A DNA stretch of 64,000 nucleotides from 66-474 sp040388785 (GTDB lineage Bacteria > Pseudomonadota > Gammaproteobacteria > Xanthomonadales > Rhodanobacteraceae). Below are positions 8,715 through 16,933 of this stretch, piece by piece. How positions within the stretch are numbered: position 1 is the first letter of the stretch; the number at the start of each line of letters is the position of its first letter. Below the pieces are notes generated by a model that was given only the letters and a program-made list of their open reading frames with translations, did no database searches and was not told the origin of the DNA. The stretch lies in the NCBI GenBank assembly GCA_040388785.1, contig JAZKBD010000018.1:1-64000 (forward strand). The letters are read 5' to 3'. The position numbers were made by a program, and so were the translations under genes.

Positions 8715-9362
8715 ATGGCTTATCCCAGTCCCGCGTTTCGCGAAGACCGTGCCGACGTCCTGCACGCGGCCATCCGCGAGCTTCACTTCGGTTTGCTGGT
8801 GACGCCTGCCGAGAGCGGTTTTGCGACGTCGTACCTGCCGTGGGAGCTGGATGCCTCACGTGGTCCGCACGGCACGATGGTCGGTCATCTCGCACGCTAC
8901 AACCCGCAGTGGAAGATTCCAGCGGAAGGCGTCGAAGCGCTGGTCGTGTTCCAGGGACCGCACGCCTACGTATCGCCGTCGTGGTATCCCGGCAAGCGCG
9001 ACGACCCGCGCCAGGTGCCGACCTGGGATTACCTGGCGGTCGAGGCGCGCGGCACGCTGGTCACGTTCGACGATGACGCGCGCCTGCACGCGTTGCTGGT
9101 CAGGCTCACCGACCGCAACGAAGCGGGACGCGAACAGCGCTGGCACGTCAGCGATGCGCCCGAAGCTTACGTGCGTGCGGAGATGCGCCACATCATCGGC
9201 ATCGAGTTGCGGATCGAATCATTGATCGGACGCTACAAGCTCAGCCAGAACCGCAATGCTGCCGACCAGGAAGGCGCGCGCGCGGGACTCGCCGCAGCGC
9301 CGACCGAGCGTGAACGCGACGTCGCCGAGGCCATTGCGAAGACGCAGCGCGAACGGCGCTGA
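8715..9362 (+). CDS. FMN-binding PaiB-like protein
   Basis: This 215-residue protein belongs to the PaiB/FMN-binding split-barrel family, named after a B. subtilis negative regulator of sporulation and protease genes. Visible family signatures are LLVTPAESGFATSYLPWELD near the start, the GHLARYNPQWK segment, FQGPHAYVSPSWYP and the VPTWDYLAVEARG motif. It begins 24 bases after zipA and may be co-transcribed. It sits where ligA would be expected. The family is well recognised, but its role in gammaproteobacteria is unknown. The last 30 residues are Ala/Arg/Glu-rich and less conserved. Confidence 0.85.
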   Translation: MAYPSPAFREDRADVLHAAIRELHFGLLVTPAESGFATSYLPWELDASRGPHGTMVGHLARYNPQWKIPAEGVEALVVFQGPHAYVSPSWYPGKRDDPRQVPTWDYLAVEARGTLVTFDDDARLHALLVRLTDRNEAGREQRWHVSDAPEAYVRAEMRHIIGIELRIESLIGRYKLSQNRNAADQEGARAGLAAAPTERERDVAEAIAKTQRERR

Positions 9363-9378
9363 TCGCTTCGTGTTTCGC

Positions 9379-9395
9379 GGCGCCGACGCGGCGCC
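9379..9395. terminator. GC-rich hairpin after the paiB-like gene
   Basis: GGCGCCG-ACG-CGGCGCC forms a perfect 7-bp stem 16 bases after the stop codon. No T-run follows, so this is a possible pause or terminator hairpin only. Confidence 0.35.
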
Positions 9396-9478
9396 ATTAA
9401 GCGCGTTTCCATCATCATCATTTCAACACGATCGTGCCGCTAGTTTTTTTCGGTGGCATCCGGACGACGAGGGCGGCG

Positions 9479-10606
9479 ATGAAGGCACGCGCAGCGGTGG
9501 CATGGGCAGCGGGGCAGCCGCTCACGATCGAGGAAATCGATCTCGAAGGCCCGAAGGCGGGCGAGGTGCTGGTGCGGATCGTCGCGACCGGCGTCTGCCA
9601 CACCGATGCCTATACCCTGTCGGGCGCCGATCCTGAGGGGTTGTTCCCGGCCATCCTCGGGCATGAGGGTGGCGGGATCGTCGAGGAAGTCGGCGCCGGC
9701 GTGACGTCGGTGAAACCCGGCGACCACGTGATTCCGCTGTACACGCCCGAATGCGGTGAGTGCGAATACTGCAGGTCGGGACTCACCAATCTCTGCCAGA
9801 AGATCCGCGCCACGCAAGGGCAGGGCGTGATGCCGGACGGCACTTCGCGGTTCTCGCACCAGGGCAGGATGCTCAGGCACTACATGGGCACCAGCACGTT
9901 TTCCGAGTACACGGTGCTGCCGGAAATTTCGCTCGCGAAAATCGACCCGCGCGCGCCACTCGACAAGGTGTGCCTGCTCGGCTGCGGCATCACCACCGGC
10001 GTCGGCGCGGTGCTGAATGTCGCGAAAGTGCGGCCGGGTTCCACCGTCGCCGTGTTCGGCCTCGGCGCGATCGGCCTCGCGGTGGTGCAGGGCGCGGTGA
10101 TGGCGAAAGCGAGTCGCATCATCGGCGTCGATGTCAATTCCGGCAAATGGACGATGGCGCAAGCGCTCGGCGCGACCGACTTCGTGAATCCCGAGGACCA
10201 CGATGGCCCGATCCAGCGGGTGATCATCGATCTCACCAACGGCGGTGTCGACTATTCGTTCGAATGCATTGGCAACGTCGAGGTGATGCGCGCCGCGCTG
10301 GAGTGCTGCCACAAGGGCTGGGGCGAATCCACGATCATCGGCGTCGCGGCGGCGGGCCAGGAGATCCGCACGCGGCCGTTCCAGCTCGTGACCGGGCGTG
10401 TGTGGCGCGGCGCGGCATTCGGCGGCGTCAAGGGCCGCTCGCAACTGCCGGGTTACGTCGATCAGTACATGCAAGGCAAGCTGAAGGTGGACGAATTCGT
10501 TTCGAAGGTGCTGCCGCTGGAGCGGATCAACGACGCGTTCGATTTGATGCACGAAGGCAAGGTGATCCGTTCGGTCATCCGCTACGGTGATGTCGGGGCG
10601 GCATGA
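9479..10606 (+). CDS. frmA: S-(hydroxymethyl)glutathione dehydrogenase (class III ADH)
   Basis: This zinc-dependent class III alcohol dehydrogenase oxidises S-hydroxymethylglutathione, the adduct of formaldehyde and glutathione, with NAD. The 375-residue protein has the catalytic zinc site (GVCHTDAY, later GHEGGG). The structural-zinc cysteines lie in CGECEYCRSGLTNLC, and the Rossmann motif is FGLGAIGLAVVQG. ATG 9479 begins the family-typical MKARAAVAW; an upstream in-frame start would add an unrelated leader. The usual regulator FrmR and the esterase FrmB are absent. The next gene is a TonB-dependent receptor 30 bases on, so the context is not the standard frmRAB operon. Confidence 0.95.
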   Translation: MKARAAVAWAAGQPLTIEEIDLEGPKAGEVLVRIVATGVCHTDAYTLSGADPEGLFPAILGHEGGGIVEEVGAGVTSVKPGDHVIPLYTPECGECEYCRSGLTNLCQKIRATQGQGVMPDGTSRFSHQGRMLRHYMGTSTFSEYTVLPEISLAKIDPRAPLDKVCLLGCGITTGVGAVLNVAKVRPGSTVAVFGLGAIGLAVVQGAVMAKASRIIGVDVNSGKWTMAQALGATDFVNPEDHDGPIQRVIIDLTNGGVDYSFECIGNVEVMRAALECCHKGWGESTIIGVAAAGQEIRTRPFQLVTGRVWRGAAFGGVKGRSQLPGYVDQYMQGKLKVDEFVSKVLPLERINDAFDLMHEGKVIRSVIRYGDVGAA

Positions 10607-10636
10607 GGCCACCCCGTTCGATTGGAGGTTTCGTAC

Positions 10637-13105
10637 ATGGACGTTGTCCACCCGCCCCACGCGGGCGGTGGCGCCTACATCAGTCGGCCTTCGCGGGCCC
10701 GCAAACCAGCGTTGCTGTTTCCGTCTGTCCGCGGGAGCCTTGCGCTCTGCGGCGCGACGCTGCTCGCCGTGCATGACCCGGGGCGCGCGGCGCCACCGAT
10801 GCAACAGCTTGGCGAAATCGTGGTGCTCGGCACGACACCGTTGCCGGGCTTGGCGGTTCCGGCGCAACAGGTTCCGGCGAACGTGCAGGGTGCGCAGGCC
10901 GACGATCTGCAAGCGCTGCACGGGCAGTCGTTCACGGACCTTCTGCGCGATAACTTCCAGGGCGTCGGCATGACGCAATCGCAAGGCAATCCGTGGCAGG
11001 GCAACCTCGTGTTCCATGGTTACACGTTGTCGCCGTTGCCCGGTTCACCATCGGGGCTTTCCGTTTACGTGGACGGTGTGCGCCAGAACGAACCTTTCGC
11101 GGAGACGATGAGATGGGAGGCGATTCCGGATTTTGCGATCCGCGACGCCACGCTGGTTCCGGGTTCGAATCCGCTGTACGGGCTCAACACGCTCGGCGGT
11201 GCCCTGGTGCTGTCCAGCAAGAGCGGTTTCACCGATCCGGGCACATCGGTGGAAGTGTCGGGTGGATCATGGGGACGCGTCCAGGCCGACGCCGAGCTGG
11301 GCGCGCATGGCAAGACGTTCGGCTTTTATGCGGGCGCCGGCAGCGATTACGAAACCGGCTGGCGCAAATACTCGTCCAGCCGCGTGCAGCAGGTTTTCCT
11401 GCGCGGTGACTGGCGGCCCGACGACGCGACCAACATCGCATTGAGCTACACCGGCGCGCATGCCCGCCTGCGCGGTACCCAGACGCTCCCGATCGAATGG
11501 GCGGATACACCGGAAATCGCGTTCACCTGGCCGGACGCGTTCGTCGACAACCTGAGCCAGTTCAACCTGCGCGGCACGCACGGATCCGGCCACGGCTGGT
11601 CGCTGCAGGCAAACGCTTACTTGCGCATCTCGCAAGTTTTCAGCTTCAACAGCAACACCAATGACTTCGATGCCTGCGAGCCCGGCCACGCTGGCGACTG
11701 TCCGACCTACGAGGCGAACGGCGCGTTCGATCCGGATTCGGTGGGCAACTACTACTACGCGGGTTTGACGCCGTCATACAACCACAGGGATCCGGCAGCG
11801 ACGATCAACAACGTGCCCGGATCGAACGTCGAAGGTGACGTGCATACCCGCGGCTACGGCGGCTCGATCCAGGCCGCGAAGGCCGGACGGATCGCCGGTC
11901 TCGACAATCAGGTCACGGTCGGCATGAGCCTCGATGCCGGCACGACGCATTTCACGCAGAGGGGCCAGCCGTCGTATTTTCCGGGCGCCCTTGCACTGCG
12001 CGGCGACAGTCTGGGCTTGCTGCCGTTCGCGCTGGACCCGATGACTTACGCCGGCACGAACGTGCGCAGCCTCGGCGCGTATGTCCTCGACGTGCTGGCG
12101 CTCGGCCATGCTTTGCACGTGACGGGCGGCGGCCGGTTCGACCGCAGCACCATCGGCATCAGCGATCTCTCCGGCAGCGCGCCCGGCATCGACGGGCGCA
12201 GCACTTACCGCCGCTTCAACCCAAGCCTCGGAGCGACGTTTGCGATCAATTCGACTTTGGGCGCCTACGTCAATTACGACGAAGGCATGCGCACGCCCAC
12301 GCCTATCGAGCTGGAGTGCGCGAATCCTGACGCACCTTGCGCGCCGCCGAACGATTTCGCCGGCGATCCGCCGTTGAAACCCGTGGTCGCGCACACGTCG
12401 AGTGCCGGATTGCGCGGAACCTTCGACGACGGGCGCGTGCACTGGAACGTCTCGCCGTATTACAGCCGCGTCAGCAACGACATCCTCACGATTTACACCG
12501 GCGGCAGCTCGCAAGGTTACTTCGCGAACGTGCCGAAGACGGTGCGTAACGGGGTGGACATCGGCATCGGCGGCCAGCTCGCGCGCCTGGAGTGGCAAGC
12601 GAATTGCAGTTTCGTCGATGCGACGTTTGGCGCGCCATTCGAAGAGCAGAGCACCGACAATTCCAGCGCGGCGGGGGATGGCGTGATCCGCGTGACGCCG
12701 GGCGATCGCCTGCCCGGTGTGCCGCGCCGCGCGCTCACCGTGGCCGCCGAATATCACTTCACGCAAAAATGGTCACTCGGCGGCAACCTGCGCGCCTATT
12801 CCAGCCAATACGCTACGGGTGACGAGAACAATCAGGACGGTCACGGCGCCGTCCGCGGTTACGCGGTGCTGGACCTGGATCTGCATTACCGGCCCACGCG
12901 CCGGCTGGAACTGTTTGCCGAGATCGACAACGCGCTCGACGGGCGATACTTCATCAGCGGCCAGTTGAGCGACAACGTGTTCGATACGCCAGGCCGCTTG
13001 ATCGACACCACCGGACCCGGAACACCGACGCTGTTCGTCGCGCCGGGCGCGCCGCGCGGCGGCTTCGTGGGGCTGCATTACGACTTCGCGGGAGAGGTGC
13101 ATTGA
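10637..13105 (+). CDS. TonB-dependent outer-membrane receptor
   Basis: This 822-residue outer-membrane transporter has a long N-terminal leader (hydrophobic stretch around SLALCGATLLAVH). A plug domain follows, with SFTDLLRDNFQGV and the VPGSNPLYGLNTLGGALVL motif, and then a 22-strand-type barrel ending in aromatic/His. Start ATG 10637 is supported by GGAGG at 10624-10628, eight bases upstream. Its substrate is not recognisable. It overlaps the next receptor gene by four bases (TTGA), an unusual tight pairing of two receptors. Together with frmA they could form one transcript. Confidence 0.9.
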   Translation: MDVVHPPHAGGGAYISRPSRARKPALLFPSVRGSLALCGATLLAVHDPGRAAPPMQQLGEIVVLGTTPLPGLAVPAQQVPANVQGAQADDLQALHGQSFTDLLRDNFQGVGMTQSQGNPWQGNLVFHGYTLSPLPGSPSGLSVYVDGVRQNEPFAETMRWEAIPDFAIRDATLVPGSNPLYGLNTLGGALVLSSKSGFTDPGTSVEVSGGSWGRVQADAELGAHGKTFGFYAGAGSDYETGWRKYSSSRVQQVFLRGDWRPDDATNIALSYTGAHARLRGTQTLPIEWADTPEIAFTWPDAFVDNLSQFNLRGTHGSGHGWSLQANAYLRISQVFSFNSNTNDFDACEPGHAGDCPTYEANGAFDPDSVGNYYYAGLTPSYNHRDPAATINNVPGSNVEGDVHTRGYGGSIQAAKAGRIAGLDNQVTVGMSLDAGTTHFTQRGQPSYFPGALALRGDSLGLLPFALDPMTYAGTNVRSLGAYVLDVLALGHALHVTGGGRFDRSTIGISDLSGSAPGIDGRSTYRRFNPSLGATFAINSTLGAYVNYDEGMRTPTPIELECANPDAPCAPPNDFAGDPPLKPVVAHTSSAGLRGTFDDGRVHWNVSPYYSRVSNDILTIYTGGSSQGYFANVPKTVRNGVDIGIGGQLARLEWQANCSFVDATFGAPFEEQSTDNSSAAGDGVIRVTPGDRLPGVPRRALTVAAEYHFTQKWSLGGNLRAYSSQYATGDENNQDGHGAVRGYAVLDLDLHYRPTRRLELFAEIDNALDGRYFISGQLSDNVFDTPGRLIDTTGPGTPTLFVAPGAPRGGFVGLHYDFAGEVH

Positions 13106-15297
13106 GAACGGTGGATGGCATCGGCGCCTCTTTCCGTGTGATCGCGCGGCAGCATCCGATGCCGCGGGTCGTCATCGCCGTTTGCGCGCTGCTCGTCCTG
13201 CGTTGTGCAGCGGCTGTGCAATCGTTGGCGACTGCTTTGAAGCCGCGTTCGTTGCCAACGATCGTGGTGACGGCGACACGCATACCCGAGCCGGCATTCG
13301 ACGTGCCGGCTTCGATCACGGCGGTGCAGGTCGGCAATCCCGGCGACGACACGCCCGGCATCAATGCCTCCGAATACCTGCGCAGCGTGCCGGGCGTGTT
13401 GGCGCGCGACCGCCAGAACTATGCGCAGGACGAGCAGATTTCGATCCGCGGTTTCGGTTCGCGCGCGACCTTCGGCGTGCGCGGCGTGCGTCTTTACACC
13501 GACGGGATTCCCGCGACGATGCCGGACGGGCAGGGCCAGGTTTCCAATTTCGATTTCGGCGGCGCGGACCGGATCGAAGTGCTGCGCGGACCATTCTCCG
13601 CGTTGTACGGCAATTCCTCGGGCGGCGTGATCCAGATCTTCACCGCGGATGGCAGCGATCCGCCGGAAATCCTCGCGGGTTTTGGCGGTGGCAGTTTCGG
13701 TCAGTGGCGCGCGGACGTCGGTGCGCGCGGCATCGACGGCGGTTTCGGCTACAACCTCGATGCGTCGGATTTCCGCACCGACGGCTTCCGTCATCACAGC
13801 CAGGCGGAACGCATCAACGGCAACGCCAAATTCGATCTCAAGGTCGGCAACGGCGGAAAGCTCACCGTGGTGCTGAACACGGTGTCGTTGCCGCAGGCGC
13901 TGGATCCGCAGGGTCTCACTTGGGCGCAGTACCAGACCGACCCGCGCCAGGCCGCGCCATCGGCCTTGCAGTACGACACGCGCAAGAGCGTGCATCAATG
14001 GCAGGGCGGCGCCGTGTACACGCAGCAGCTTGATGCGCACCAGAGCCTGCGCGCACTCGTGTATTACGGCCAGCGCGGCGTACAGCAATTCCTGTCGGTG
14101 CCGCTCGCCGCGCAGAAGAATCCGCTGAACTCCGGCGGGGTGGTGGATCTCGCGACGGTATACAAGGGCAGCGACCTGCGCTGGACCTGGCAAGGCGATC
14201 TGGCCGGTCGTCCGCTGGACTTTGCGGTGGGCGTCGCGTACGACGACGAGGCCCAGCACCGCAACGGTTACGAGAATTTCGTCGACACGCCCTCCGGAAT
14301 TCGGCTCGGCGTGATCGGTGCGCTGCGTCGCGACGAACAGGACAACGTCTACAACGTCGACGAGTACGCGCAAGGCACCTGGCATTTCGCCGATCGCTGG
14401 TCGCTGACGCTGGGCGCGCGCCACAGTGCGGTGCGATTCAGCTCCGCCGACTTCTACATCACGGACAGCAATCCGGACGACAGCGGACGCGTGGCCTACG
14501 GCGCCACCAGTCCGGTGGCCGGCCTGCTGTTTCGCGCGCGCGACAACTGGCATCTGTACGCGTCGTACGGCAACGGCTTCGAAACGCCCACCTTCAGTGA
14601 ACTCGGCTATCGACCCGACGGGGCGGGTGGCTTGAACTTCGCGCTGCGACCGGACCGCTCGAAGAACGGCGAGGTCGGATCGAAATGGAGCTTCGCGGAC
14701 GGCGGCCGGTTGGACGTCGCGTTGTTCCAGGCCGATACGCGTGACGAGATCGCGGTGCTGTCCAGTTCGGGTGGCCGCACGATTTACCAGAACGCGGGTC
14801 GCTCGCGGCGTCGCGGCGCCGAAATCGGCCTGCATCTTCCGCTCGCGGACAAATTGCAACTGGATGCGGCGTACACGTGGCTCGACGCGCGCTTCCTGCA
14901 GGCGTTCAACGATTGCGGCGCAGCCGTGGGTTGCAATGTTCCTGCCGGCGCGCGCATCCCGGGCGTGCCACGGCGCCTGCTGCATGCGTCACTGCGATGG
15001 GGCGGCGATGTCGGCTGGCACGCGGGGATGAGCATCGACGCCGCCGGTGCGGTCACGGCCGACGATGCCGGCACGCTGGTCGCGCCGGGTTACGCGATCG
15101 CCGGCGTGGATGCGGGTTATGTCATCGATACGCCGCGTTGCCGGATCGCGCCGTTCGCGCGCGTCGACAACCTGTTCGATCGCCGCTACATCGGATCGGT
15201 GATCGTCGACCAGGCCAACGGCGGCAGTTTCGAACCGGCGCCGGGGCGCAGCTTCTGGCTGGGCGTCAACGTGAGCTTGCGCGCCAGGGGAACCTGA
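13102..15297 (+). CDS. PqqU/YncD-like TonB-dependent receptor
   Basis: This 731-residue TonB-dependent transporter closely resembles E. coli YncD/PqqU, the importer of pyrroloquinoline quinone. Shared landmarks include QISIRGFGSRATFGVRGVRL, YTDGIPATMPDGQGQ, RGPFSALYGNSSGGV, SSSGGRTIYQNAGRSRRRGA and the C-terminal VDNLFDRRYIGSVIV segment. TTG 13102 was chosen because it overlaps the previous stop and has GGGAGAGG just upstream. An ATG at 13159 would give a shorter leader (MPRVVIAVCALLVL) and is a fair alternative. The resemblance is from memory of the E. coli protein; the substrate is inferred. Confidence 0.88.
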   Translation: MRTVDGIGASFRVIARQHPMPRVVIAVCALLVLRCAAAVQSLATALKPRSLPTIVVTATRIPEPAFDVPASITAVQVGNPGDDTPGINASEYLRSVPGVLARDRQNYAQDEQISIRGFGSRATFGVRGVRLYTDGIPATMPDGQGQVSNFDFGGADRIEVLRGPFSALYGNSSGGVIQIFTADGSDPPEILAGFGGGSFGQWRADVGARGIDGGFGYNLDASDFRTDGFRHHSQAERINGNAKFDLKVGNGGKLTVVLNTVSLPQALDPQGLTWAQYQTDPRQAAPSALQYDTRKSVHQWQGGAVYTQQLDAHQSLRALVYYGQRGVQQFLSVPLAAQKNPLNSGGVVDLATVYKGSDLRWTWQGDLAGRPLDFAVGVAYDDEAQHRNGYENFVDTPSGIRLGVIGALRRDEQDNVYNVDEYAQGTWHFADRWSLTLGARHSAVRFSSADFYITDSNPDDSGRVAYGATSPVAGLLFRARDNWHLYASYGNGFETPTFSELGYRPDGAGGLNFALRPDRSKNGEVGSKWSFADGGRLDVALFQADTRDEIAVLSSSGGRTIYQNAGRSRRRGAEIGLHLPLADKLQLDAAYTWLDARFLQAFNDCGAAVGCNVPAGARIPGVPRRLLHASLRWGGDVGWHAGMSIDAAGAVTADDAGTLVAPGYAIAGVDAGYVIDTPRCRIAPFARVDNLFDRRYIGSVIVDQANGGSFEPAPGRSFWLGVNVSLRARGT

Positions 15298-15312
15298 TGT
15301 CGCCGCAGCGCG

Positions 15313-15582
15313 TCATGCGCCGAGTTGCCGCACCAGCTCGATGTATTTCTGCCGCGCTTCGCTGGCCTGCATGCCGCGCAGGCGCGACCACGCTTCGTAC
15401 TTCGCGGTGTTCACGAAATCGAAAAAGCCGGGCTTGGGACCGCAGGCGTCGCCGTCCGTCGCCTGCTTGTAGAGTGCGTACAGCTTCAGCAGCGTGTCGT
15501 TGTCGGGGCGCGCCGGCAGACGCTTGACGTCTTCCGTGGCTTGCAGGAAGTCAGCGTCGAGTTCGCTGGACACGGCGGCCAC
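15313..15582 (-). CDS. Acyl-CoA-binding protein
   Basis: This 89-residue ACBP has the four-helix fold that binds medium- and long-chain acyl-CoA in the cytoplasm. Family marks are LPARPDNDTLLKLYALYKQAT, the GPKPGFFDFVNTAKYEAW segment and a conserved Tyr near the C-terminus (KYIELVRQL). The start is GTG at 15582, immediately after the phasin stop codon (TGA then GTG without spacing), so the two are translationally coupled. Pairing with a phasin suggests a link to acyl-CoA supply for storage polymer or lipid metabolism. Confidence 0.92.
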   Translation of the reverse strand: MAAVSSELDADFLQATEDVKRLPARPDNDTLLKLYALYKQATDGDACGPKPGFFDFVNTAKYEAWSRLRGMQASEARQKYIELVRQLGA

Positions 15583-16059
15583 TCAGGCTTTCGGCTTCGC
15601 GCGTTTGCTGGCGGCGGGCTTCGCCGTCTTTGCGCTCGCCGCCCGGCCGGCGCGAAGTTCCTGTGCCAGCGCGTCGATGCGCGCCGAAAGATCCTGCACG
15701 TCCTGCTGGCTCGGCACGTTCATGCGTTGCATCGCGCGCGCGATGCGTTCGTCGAACGCCTGCTCGATCTTGCCCATCGCCGCATTGGTGCGCTTGCGCG
15801 CGGCTTCCATCCACGGTGTCGCCTGGTCGCGCGCCTGCTTCATCTGGTCCTGCGTATAGGCGTGGGTTTTTTCCTGGATGCGCACGCCTTCCTCGACCAG
15901 CGCATCGAAGAACTTGCCGCCTTCCTGCTGCGTGCGCGACAGCGCGCCGAGGCCCGCCAGCCAGATCTGTTGCGCGGAATCCATCACGCCACGGCTGAAG
16001 CGCTGTCCCGAGGTGGCGGCATCCTTGGCGGCCTTGAGGGGATCGGGTGTGTCGGTCAT
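15583..16059 (-). CDS. Phasin family (polyhydroxyalkanoate granule-associated) protein
   Basis: This 158-residue protein has a phasin-type amphipathic helical core (SAQQIWLAGLGALSRTQQEG, then FDALVEEGVRIQEKTHAY) and a predicted coiled-coil segment. A Lys/Ala/Pro-rich tail (AKTAKPAASKRAKPKA) resembles PhaF/PhaI-type histone-like tails. Such proteins coat polyhydroxyalkanoate granules or link them to DNA. No PHA synthase is in the window, so the granule role is inferred. It is upstream of, and coupled to, the acyl-CoA-binding protein. Confidence 0.85.
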   Translation of the reverse strand: MTDTPDPLKAAKDAATSGQRFSRGVMDSAQQIWLAGLGALSRTQQEGGKFFDALVEEGVRIQEKTHAYTQDQMKQARDQATPWMEAARKRTNAAMGKIEQAFDERIARAMQRMNVPSQQDVQDLSARIDALAQELRAGRAASAKTAKPAASKRAKPKA

Positions 16060-16106
16060 GGCGGGCTTCTCCGTGGGTCGGGATGTCCAATGTACGCTTT
16101 TTTCTT

Positions 16107-16124
16107 GCGATCGTCCTTGATCGC
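16107..16124 (-). repeat. Mini-hairpin (GCGATC family)
   Basis: On the minus strand this reads GCGATC-AAGGAC-GATCGC. It differs at two positions from the hairpin at 23035-23052 (GCGATCAGGGATGATCGC), and flanking bases (GCRGCGATCA..GATCGCAAR) are shared too. It lies between aat and the phasin gene. Confidence 0.7.
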
Positions 16125-16180
16125 CGCATCGCCAAGTGCATCGATCAACTGAAACGTTTTGGATTCACGAACTCTACCTC

Positions 16181-16194
16181 GGCCATCCATGGCC
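16181..16194. repeat. Mini-hairpin GGCCATCCATGGCC, copy 1
   Basis: GGCCAT-CC-ATGGCC is a perfect 6-bp stem, shortly downstream of aat on the minus strand. An identical 14-mer occurs at 60894-60907 beside infA. Confidence 0.7.
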
Positions 16195-16216
16195 TTGTTT
16201 TGTACAAAAGCGGCCG

Positions 16217-16933
16217 TCACAACAACTTTCGAATGGCCGTCCGCAAACGTGGCCAATCCTGCGGCGCGGGTTCAGCGGCCAGGCCTGCAAGCGCTACGAG
16301 GAATTGCGTGCGCAATATTTCCTGTGCGCCCATGCGCAGGAGATGCGGATTCGAAACCTGCGCGTCGATCAAGGGAAAGCCGCGCTCGCGCAAGGTTTTT
16401 GCCAGCGCGTGCAATGCAACCTTTGATGCGTTGGTGCGCCGCGAAAACATCGATTCGGCGCTGAACATGCGCCCGACCGCAACGCCATAGAGTCCGCCGA
16501 CCAGCGCGTCGCCGTCCCACACTTCCAGCGAGTGCGCGTAGCCAAGCAGGTGCAGGTTGGTATACGCCGTGATCATGTCCGGCGTGATCCAGGTGCCTTG
16601 CTGATCCTCGCGCGGCGCGGCGCATGCACGCATCACGTCATCGAAGGCGCGGTCCATGCTCCAGTGCCAGCTGCATTTGCGCAGGAACTTCGCGAGACTG
16701 TGCGAGCGGTGCACGGCATCCGTCGCGAACACGCAGCGCGGATCAGGCGACCACCACAGCAGCGGATCGCCTTCGGAATACCAGGGAAAGATGCCGCGCG
16801 TGTACGCGGCAATCAGCCGCTGCGGCGACAGGTCGCCGCCGAACGCCAGAAGTCCGTTCGGCTCGACCAGCGCGGCGCATGGATCGGGAAACCGGTCGGG
16901 CGCAAGCGGGTCGAGCGGCTGGATGCGCATCAT
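16217..16933 (-). CDS. aat: Leucyl/phenylalanyl-tRNA--protein transferase
   Basis: Aat transfers Leu or Phe from aminoacyl-tRNA to N-terminal Lys/Arg of proteins, creating N-degrons for ClpS-ClpAP. Both ClpS and ClpA are encoded near 58-61 kb. The 238-residue protein has the signature FPNGLLAFGGDLSPQRLIAAY-like start (here EPNGLLAFGGDLS), YTRGIFPWYSEGDPLLWWSP and AESMFSRRTNASKVAL. The start at 16933 (Met-Met-Arg) overlaps the upstream stop codon as ATGA; the second Met (16930) is an alternative. A longer open frame upstream is antisense-like noise inside the DUF482 gene. Confidence 0.96.
   Translation of the reverse strand: MMRIQPLDPLAPDRFPDPCAALVEPNGLLAFGGDLSPQRLIAAYTRGIFPWYSEGDPLLWWSPDPRCVFATDAVHRSHSLAKFLRKCSWHWSMDRAFDDVMRACAAPREDQQGTWITPDMITAYTNLHLLGYAHSLEVWDGDALVGGLYGVAVGRMFSAESMFSRRTNASKVALHALAKTLRERGFPLIDAQVSNPHLLRMGAQEILRTQFLVALAGLAAEPAPQDWPRLRTAIRKLL

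Noticed and set aside
13078..14985. A 635-codon minus-strand open frame opposite the PqqU-like receptor
   Set aside because: Antisense shadow of a strongly recognised outer-membrane receptor.
16198..16209. Perfect 12-base palindrome TTTTGTACAAAA after aat
   Set aside because: It has no loop suitable for a terminator and no repeated partner; it could be an operator but nothing supports that.
16056..16256. A 66-codon minus-strand open frame between aat and the phasin gene
   Set aside because: It overlaps the aat 3' end and is largely composed of the mini-hairpin repeats; the same residues appear when the related hairpin near 23040 is translated, so it is repeat sequence and not a gene.
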